Source: an uncultured Holophagaceae bacterium (lineage in GTDB: Bacteria > Acidobacteriota > Holophagae > Holophagales > Holophagaceae). Taken from it: a stretch of DNA of 64,000 nt. The DNA lies in NCBI GenBank assembly GCA_903913215.1, contig CAIWKE010000035.1, positions 22,415 through 86,414 of the forward strand. The letters are read 5' to 3'. The position numbers were made by a program, and so were the translations under genes. Of this stretch, positions 58,909 to 64,000 are shown in pieces (position 1 is the stretch's first letter; the number at the start of each line of letters is the position of its first letter). The notes beneath the pieces were generated by a model. It was given only the letters and a program-made list of their open reading frames with translations. It was not told the origin of the DNA and did not search any database.

Positions 58909-60177
58909 TCAGAACACACGGAAGGCCTGGAAGATGGCACAGGACCAACCCTGACCGCCGGACCCGCTGGAGGCCAGGCTGGCACCCACTCGCCCCGTGG
59001 AGGTGTGCCACTGGCCCTCCACCTGCAGGAACCAGACCTCGCCATTTGGCCGGCCTGTTGGGCTCTGCTCCAGGTGCACCAACCGCACCTGGCCGTGGCC
59101 CTCCAGGGGCAGAGGCAGGCCCAGGTCCAGGCTCTGGGTGGCAGCAGGGCCGAAGGCCGCGCCCAGTGGATCCCCGTGGTTAGAGAAGCCCGTCAGGTAG
59201 CTCGGGCGGGCGGCGGAGAAGGCGCCTGCAGGCGCCAAGCCTGCGGCTTCCAGGCCCAGGTCCCAGCCCTCCCAGACCAGTTGGAGGCCCACGCGGTCGC
59301 GTCCGGGACTCAGGGCCAGACCGCTGCCCTCCGGCGTGCCCAGGCGGCTCAGCAGCAGGGAGGCGCCCCGGGCGTGCAGGGAGCGGGCCAGGTCCGGCAG
59401 GCGCAGGCGCAACTCGATCATGGTTTCGGTTCGGGCTGCCGCGGCTGGTGCCGATGTACCCGAGGCAGAGCGCCCCCCATCCATGGCTACGGCACCGAGG
59501 CTGGCCTCCAGGTTCGGGCTGAAGCTCTCCCGCAACAGGATCCCCCAGAGGTTGGGCTTCTCCAGGCCGAGGCCTGAAGCCTGGGCCTGAAGCCGGGCCT
59601 TGCGATCGGGTATCCAGGCGGGCAACTCACTGCCCTGGGTCAGCTCCCCTGCGAAGGCCTCGACGTGCCAGTGTCCCACCGGGAAGGGTAGCTCCGGTGT
59701 CCGCAGGGTGAGCCGTGGGAAGGCGCGGGCGCTGTCCCCCAGCAGGTCCCCGCCCAGGAGGCCCGAGCCCCAGGCCAGGGGTGACTGCTCCAAGGCCACT
59801 CGCCAGCCGGACTCGGCCTGGTAGGCCAGGGTCGCCCGTTGCAGCAAACCTGAAGTGCGTCCCGCCTCCCGCAGCCCTAGCACTGTGGCCGAGGCGGACC
59901 AGGAGCCGCTCACCAGGCGGCCCTGCAGACCCAGGCCCCAGCCGCGGGTGCCGGTGCCCAAACCTTCGCCGTCCACCAATGGTGTGGGGGATCCTCCGCC
60001 TTCCGCGCCGCCCCAGCCCACCTCCAGAGAAGGAATGCCCGGTGGCTCCTGGGGCGGATCCCCGGCGGTCCAGTCCAGCCGAGCCCGGCGCAGGGCCGCC
60101 GCCCCGTCCTGGAGCACAGGGGCCTGGGCCGTCGCAGGGAGCACCACAGCAAGGGCCAGAAGGAGGGTGCATTTCAC
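58909..60177 (-). CDS. Outer-membrane protein, capsule-assembly Wzi-like
   Basis: A 422-aa protein with a signal peptide (MKCTLLLALAVVLPATAQA) and a mature part rich in Gly, Leu and Ala strands ending in FRVF, consistent with an 18-strand barrel. The pattern of tandem strands (RLVSGSWSASATVLGL, WRVALEQSPLAWGSGLLGG) recalls the Wzi capsule-assembly family; this is a weak call. GTG 60177 overlaps the upstream PPIase stop by 4 nt. Nearness to the rfb operon fits a cell-surface polysaccharide role. Confidence 0.6.
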   Translation of the reverse strand: MKCTLLLALAVVLPATAQAPVLQDGAAALRRARLDWTAGDPPQEPPGIPSLEVGWGGAEGGGSPTPLVDGEGLGTGTRGWGLGLQGRLVSGSWSASATVLGLREAGRTSGLLQRATLAYQAESGWRVALEQSPLAWGSGLLGGDLLGDSARAFPRLTLRTPELPFPVGHWHVEAFAGELTQGSELPAWIPDRKARLQAQASGLGLEKPNLWGILLRESFSPNLEASLGAVAMDGGRSASGTSAPAAAARTETMIELRLRLPDLARSLHARGASLLLSRLGTPEGSGLALSPGRDRVGLQLVWEGWDLGLEAAGLAPAGAFSAARPSYLTGFSNHGDPLGAAFGPAATQSLDLGLPLPLEGHGQVRLVHLEQSPTGRPNGEVWFLQVEGQWHTSTGRVGASLASSGSGGQGWSCAIFQAFRVF

Positions 60178-61955
60178 GGCTTCAGGACCCGGATGCTCTC
60201 GATGCGGGCGCCCAGTTCTAGCTCATCGAGGAGCTTCAGAGCCTGATCGGGCTGCTCCACTTCGCCCAGGCGGGTGTAGCGACCCGTGAGGTGGGGCGTG
60301 GCATTGGTGGTAATGAAAAACTGGCTGCCGCCAGTGTCCTTGCCGGACAGGGCCATGCCCACGCTGCCGGGGCCGTACCAGGTCAGGCTGTCCTCGCAGC
60401 GCATGGAGTAGCCCGGCCCGCCGTCCATCGTGTCCACGGGAGAGCCCATCTGCACCACGAAGTCCGGCACCACCCGGGGCACGCGGCGGCCGTCGAAGGC
60501 GTGACGGCGGGCCAGGAGCACAAGGTTGGCGACATTCATCGGGGCGACCTTGGGGTCCAGATTGAGCGTGAAGCTGCGCTTCCCACTGAGGGAAACCCCC
60601 AGGCGCACAGGGTGCCCGCGCTGGGCAAGGCGGGTGGCTTCTTGCAAAATGGCTTGGTCGGTGGGCGTGGGCTTGGGCGCGGTGGGCCACGGGGTCTGGG
60701 GATCCAGCTTCACCAGGGCCCTATACGCCTCGCTGCGGCAGGCCCAGTCCGGGTGCTGGAGCCAGGGCAGGAGCTGGGCCTTTTGCGCGTCTGGATTGAG
60801 CTTCCAGCGGGCATAGCTCTGGATGAGGGTCTGCTGGGCGTCGAAGGGTGGGTCATCCCAGGTGCGCCGGGTCAGGACCTCCAGGTCCTCAGGGGCTGCG
60901 GGCAGGTCCTCGATGGCGGCGGCCCGGGCGATGCTGTCAGTGCCGGAGAGCAAGCGGGCCCGCAATGCGTCCGCCGCCTCGGGGGCTTGGCGCCGCAGGG
61001 GGGGCAGCAGAGCAGCCTGGAGGGTGGGCTGGGTGAGGCCCATGGGGGGCTGAGCCCGCAGGGCGCTTTGCAGCGCGGGCAGCGGCGTGGGGCACTTGGC
61101 GAGGCCCTGGAGGCCGTACCAGGTAGCCAGGGGATCCGTGGCACAGGACCAGGGGGCACCTTCCGTGGGGAAGGCCTCTGCGGGCGCAGGATTGGGGAGG
61201 CCTTCCGCCAGGCGGGAGAGGATCCCCACGCAGGACTGCTCCAGCACGGCCGCGCTGGGGGCCCGGAGGCCCAGGCGCGCCCAGATCGGCGAGGCAGGAT
61301 CCAGGCTGCGGAGGCCCTGGAGGCTCAGCTCCCGCCGTCCCTCCCAGGGGGTGCGGTTCCAGGCGTCCAGGAGCGCCAGGAGGCTACCCGGCGTCGCGGG
61401 GATGGGCGGCAGCAGCTTGGCCTCTTTTCCGGCCAGCACCAGGCGCAGCCGCGCGGCCTGGGCCCGCACGGGGTCGCCCTTTCCGACCCGGTCCAGGGCC
61501 GCCAGGAAGGCACGCAAGTCCGCCGTTACCTCGGCGCCGTTGAGGCGGGCGGTGGCGATGGCGGACTCCAGGTGCAGGTGCCGGGGCCAGGTGGTGGCTG
61601 ACCGGGCGCGAAGTCCGGCCAGGGCCTCCAGGGCCCGGGGGCTCTTCAGGCGGTTCAGGAAGAAGAGGGCCGTGAAGCGCTCCTGGGGGCTGCGGGCCTC
61701 TCGCGCCTTGGACTCCCAGGCGGGCAGGGTGGGTTTCTCCAGTTCCGGGGGCAGGAGGTCCAGCGTGCCTGGAGCACCGATGCGCAGGAGGCTGCGCTCT
61801 AGGCGGGCGCGATCCGCCGGGGGCAGGGCGGATTTTTGGGCTTCGGTCCAGGTCAGGGGCTGTCGGGCCCATTCGGCCTCGATGGCGGCGTGAGCATTGA
61901 AGTGGGGCGCCTGGGCGAGCAGGGGCAGACTCAACAGGCCAAGCAGGCGGCGCAT
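60174..61955 (-). CDS. Secreted peptidyl-prolyl isomerase (cyclophilin) with helical repeats
   Basis: A 593-aa exported protein. Signal MRRLLGLLSLPLLAQA; about residues 25-415 are helical repeats (HEAT-like, rich in Leu/Ala/Arg); the C-terminal cyclophilin domain (about 440-590) has APMNVANLVLLARRHAFDGRRVPRVVPDFVVQMGSP and GMALSGKDTGGSQFFITTNATPHLTGRYTRLGEV, the usual active-site segments. It probably folds exported or outer-membrane proteins. ATG 61955 starts the signal; the frame is open to 62312 against the rfbA gene. Coupled to the Wzi-like gene downstream. Confidence 0.85.
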   Translation of the reverse strand: MRRLLGLLSLPLLAQAPHFNAHAAIEAEWARQPLTWTEAQKSALPPADRARLERSLLRIGAPGTLDLLPPELEKPTLPAWESKAREARSPQERFTALFFLNRLKSPRALEALAGLRARSATTWPRHLHLESAIATARLNGAEVTADLRAFLAALDRVGKGDPVRAQAARLRLVLAGKEAKLLPPIPATPGSLLALLDAWNRTPWEGRRELSLQGLRSLDPASPIWARLGLRAPSAAVLEQSCVGILSRLAEGLPNPAPAEAFPTEGAPWSCATDPLATWYGLQGLAKCPTPLPALQSALRAQPPMGLTQPTLQAALLPPLRRQAPEAADALRARLLSGTDSIARAAAIEDLPAAPEDLEVLTRRTWDDPPFDAQQTLIQSYARWKLNPDAQKAQLLPWLQHPDWACRSEAYRALVKLDPQTPWPTAPKPTPTDQAILQEATRLAQRGHPVRLGVSLSGKRSFTLNLDPKVAPMNVANLVLLARRHAFDGRRVPRVVPDFVVQMGSPVDTMDGGPGYSMRCEDSLTWYGPGSVGMALSGKDTGGSQFFITTNATPHLTGRYTRLGEVEQPDQALKLLDELELGARIESIRVLKP

Positions 61956-62079
61956 GGGGACCTCAGGGATGCTCCATGCTAGTGCACCTCGCCTGAAACA
62001 CCTGGGCCACAGTGGGCAGCGCCCAGAAACGGAGGTCCTATGGGAAGATGGACTCATCTGGATCGCTGCGGGGGGTAGG

Positions 62080-62829
62080 GTGGATATCAAGGGTGTGGTT
62101 CTGGCAGGAGGGACGGGCTCGCGCCTCTTCCCGCTCACGAAGGTGACGAACAAGCACCTGCTGCCCGTGGGCGAGGCACCCATGATCTGGCATCCCCTCT
62201 GGAAGCTGGCCGAAGCTGGCATCACGGAGATCCTCATCGTCACAGGCACGGAGCACATGGGCGACGTGGTGGCTCTGATGGGTTCGGGCAAGGACTTCGG
62301 CTGCCGTTTCACCTACAAGGTGCAGGACGAGGCGGGCGGCATCGCCCAGGCCCTGGGGTTGGCGGAGAACTTCGCGGGGGGCTCCCCCATCTGCGTGATC
62401 CTCGGCGACAACATCTTCCAGGACAGCCTAAAGGCCGAGGTGGAGGCCTTCTCTAAGCAGGGCCAGGGCGCCCGCATCCTGCTGAAGCCCGTGGAGGATC
62501 CTCAGCGCTATGGCGTGGCGGAAGTGGTTAACGGCAAGGTCCTCAGCATCGAGGAGAAGCCCAAGGCACCCAAGTCGAACCTGTCGGTGACGGGCATCTA
62601 CTTCTACGACGCCACGGTCTTCGACATCATCAAGACCGTGAAGCCCTCGGGGCGCGGCGAGATGGAGATCACGGACGTGAACAATGCCTACATCCAGCGG
62701 GGCCAGATGAGCTCCGGCACCTTCCAGGGCTGGTGGACCGATGCGGGGACTTTTCCGAGCCTGGCTCAAGCGAACGAACTGGCCATCCACGCAGGCGCCC
62801 CGTTTCCCCAGACCAAGGGCAGGAGCTAG
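62080..62829 (+). CDS. rfbA: Glucose-1-phosphate thymidylyltransferase
   Basis: A 249-aa nucleotidyltransferase that makes dTDP-glucose from dTTP and glucose-1-phosphate, the first step to dTDP-rhamnose. Features: IKGVVLAGGTGSRLFPLTKVTNKHLLPVG (signature and activating Lys), VILGDNIFQDSL, QRYGVAEVVNGKVLSIEEKPKAPKS and GRGEMEITDVNNAYI. The start GTG 62080 puts the nucleotide-binding loop in the right place and has GGGGG upstream. Followed by rfbC at a 2-bp gap. Confidence 0.9.
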   Translation: MDIKGVVLAGGTGSRLFPLTKVTNKHLLPVGEAPMIWHPLWKLAEAGITEILIVTGTEHMGDVVALMGSGKDFGCRFTYKVQDEAGGIAQALGLAENFAGGSPICVILGDNIFQDSLKAEVEAFSKQGQGARILLKPVEDPQRYGVAEVVNGKVLSIEEKPKAPKSNLSVTGIYFYDATVFDIIKTVKPSGRGEMEITDVNNAYIQRGQMSSGTFQGWWTDAGTFPSLAQANELAIHAGAPFPQTKGRS

Positions 62830-62831
62830 CC

Positions 62832-63332
62832 ATGGCATTCAAGAAGGGCCCCATCGAGGGCGTCGTCATCGTACCTTTTCGCAAGTTTGTGGACGAGCGG
62901 GGCTGGTTGGCGGAGATCTTCCGCAACGACGAACTGCCCGCCTGGTTCCGCCCCGAGATGTCCTACGTGAGCGTCACCAACCCTGGCGTGCTGCGCGGCC
63001 CCCACGAGCACGTCGACCAGGCTGACCTCTTCTGCTGGGTGGGCCCTGGCGACTTCAAGCTCACCCTCTGGGACAACCGACCAGACAGCCCTACCTACCT
63101 GAATCGCATGGAAGTGGCCATGGGTGGGAACAATCCCGGTTCGGCGCTGATCCCCAAGGGGGTGGTGCACTGCTACCGCTGCATCAGCCATGAGCCAGGT
63201 TTTGTTATCAATTGCCCGGATCAGCTCTTCATGGGCCAAGGCAAGGCGAGTCCCATCGATGAGATCCGCCACGAGGATGATCCGCAGAATCCCTTCGTGC
63301 TGGACGAGCTGGCGCGTCGGGTGCACGCCTGA
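62832..63332 (+). CDS. rfbC: dTDP-4-dehydrorhamnose 3,5-epimerase-like protein
   Basis: A 166-aa cupin epimerase. Family blocks are FVDERGWLAEIFRNDE, MSYVSVTNPGVLRGPHEHVDQADLFCWVGPGDFKLTLWD (His of the active site) and SALIPKGVVHCYRCISHEP. It is somewhat shorter than RfbC (about 180) and the usual C-terminal tail is missing, which may mean a related sugar epimerase. It overlaps rfbD by one base (TGATG). Confidence 0.82.
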   Translation: MAFKKGPIEGVVIVPFRKFVDERGWLAEIFRNDELPAWFRPEMSYVSVTNPGVLRGPHEHVDQADLFCWVGPGDFKLTLWDNRPDSPTYLNRMEVAMGGNNPGSALIPKGVVHCYRCISHEPGFVINCPDQLFMGQGKASPIDEIRHEDDPQNPFVLDELARRVHA

Positions 63333-64000
63333 TGCGAGTGCTGGTCACCGGCGGTGCCGGTCAGTTGGCCCATGCCATTCGCCTGATCTGGGCCGAGCAT
63401 GAGTTGGTGATTCCGGCCGAGTCGGAGTTGGACCTCAGCCGCCCAGAATCCATCCAATCAGTCGTCTCCTCCGTGAAGCCTGATGTGCTGGTGAACTGCG
63501 CGGCCTTCACACAGGTGGATCGCTGTGAGTCCGAGGCGGCCCTGGCGCGGCTCATCAACGCCACGGCCGTGGGCTGGCTGGCGGAGGCCTGCGAGGCCCA
63601 GGGGGCGATGCTGGTCCAGATCAGCACGGACTATGTCTTTGACGGCACGGCCACCCGCCCCTACCGCGAGGACGACCCCACGAATCCCACCTCGGTCTAT
63701 GGCCGCACCAAGCTGGAGGGCGAGCGCCAGGCGGCCCGGTGCAGTCGGCACCTCATCGCCCGCACCAGCTGGCTCTACGATGCCTGGGGCAAGAACTTCC
63801 TCAACACCATGGTGAATGCCGCCAACCAGGGGCGCTCCCTGCGCGTGGTGGACGACCAGCGCGGGGCTCCCACCACCTGCCGGGCCCTGGCGCGGCAGCT
63901 CAAGCTGGCCGCCGAGCAGCAGTGGCAGGGCCTCGTCCACACCACCTGCCAGGGGGAGACCACCTGGTACGGCTTTGCCAAAGCGATCTTCGAGGCCAAG
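63332..64000 (+). CDS. rfbD: dTDP-4-dehydrorhamnose reductase (C-terminus outside window)
   Basis: The first 223 codons of an SDR-type reductase that makes dTDP-L-rhamnose with NADPH. MRVLVTGGAGQLAHAI is the Rossmann GxxGxxG motif (GGAGQLA), VNCAAFTQVDRCESE follows, QISTDYVFDGT and the YGRTKLEGE (YxxxK catalytic pair) are intact. The frame is open at the window edge. Last gene of the visible rfbACD run; rfbB is not in the window. Confidence 0.93.
   Translation, partial: MRVLVTGGAGQLAHAIRLIWAEHELVIPAESELDLSRPESIQSVVSSVKPDVLVNCAAFTQVDRCESEAALARLINATAVGWLAEACEAQGAMLVQISTDYVFDGTATRPYREDDPTNPTSVYGRTKLEGERQAARCSRHLIARTSWLYDAWGKNFLNTMVNAANQGRSLRVVDDQRGAPTTCRALARQLKLAAEQQWQGLVHTTCQGETTWYGFAKAIFEAK

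Noticed and set aside
61956..62312. N-terminal extension of the cyclophilin protein
   Set aside because: The signal peptide starts at 61955; the extra part is the complement of the rfbA gene and its leader.
1..64000. CRISPR array or rRNA genes
   Set aside because: No regularly spaced repeats of 24-40 bases and no conserved rRNA segments were seen anywhere in the window.

Overview
The window is a GC-rich (visibly well above 60 %) bacterial chromosome segment, densely packed with genes on both strands. The mix of genes fits an environmental Gram-negative in the Acidobacteriota, probably near Holophaga/Geothrix: outer-membrane proteins, many sensor kinases, a chemoreceptor with a haem c-binding CxxCH sensor, aminofutalosine-type menaquinone synthesis (MqnE) and a dTDP-rhamnose cluster. 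The taxon is inferred from gene content and codon style only.

Left part (1-8056): a truncated amino-acid permease, an mltG-tlyA pair read as one unit, a PAS histidine kinase, an aldehyde dehydrogenase-like protein without the catalytic cysteine, an M50 membrane protease and trpS.

Mobile element (8085-15917): a tRNA-Lys(CTT) gene at 8057-8133 has a 7.8 kb integrative element inserted in its 3' half. The ends are a perfect 52-bp direct repeat running from the anticodon arm through CCA. The homology continues past the repeat through an intrinsic terminator, and the two terminator copies differ by compensating stem changes. The element carries a tyrosine integrase, an AlpA/Xis-like regulator, a primase-helicase-type replication protein with a cluster of GGTAGCGG repeats at its 3' end, a zinc-ribbon protein and several unrecognised small proteins, all on the minus strand. 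I see no capsid, tail, conjugation or known defence genes. This is the best candidate in the window for an uncharacterised system, perhaps a satellite-like or plasmid-like replicating element.

Middle (15960-32064): two tandem paralogous small proteins, a lipoprotein and an outer-membrane barrel sharing a bidirectional terminator, a hemerythrin, proline dehydrogenase, a Cys/Lys-rich secreted peptide, an MscS channel, a PhnD-like binding protein overlapping a hybrid kinase, an ABC-F ATPase, an RluA-like protein with an altered active site, a haem-type chemoreceptor and FtcD.

Right (32246-64000): 5'-nucleotidase, a NifS-like enzyme, a phosphodiesterase-like protein, an RlmI-type methyltransferase, a quinone reductase, TtcA beside an IscR-like regulator, an oligopeptide-type binding protein, a WYL protein with charged tails, a DMT transporter, a XerC/D recombinase, acpP-fabF, a secreted-protein gene broken at a C8 tract, uvrB, an M64 peptidase, YhbY, an unusual FHA-GAF-kinase-like protein, a PLD-type protein, mqnE, a membrane kinase, and a run ppiase > wzi-like > scoB > lipoprotein > pyrD facing the rfbA-rfbC-rfbD operon that leaves the window.
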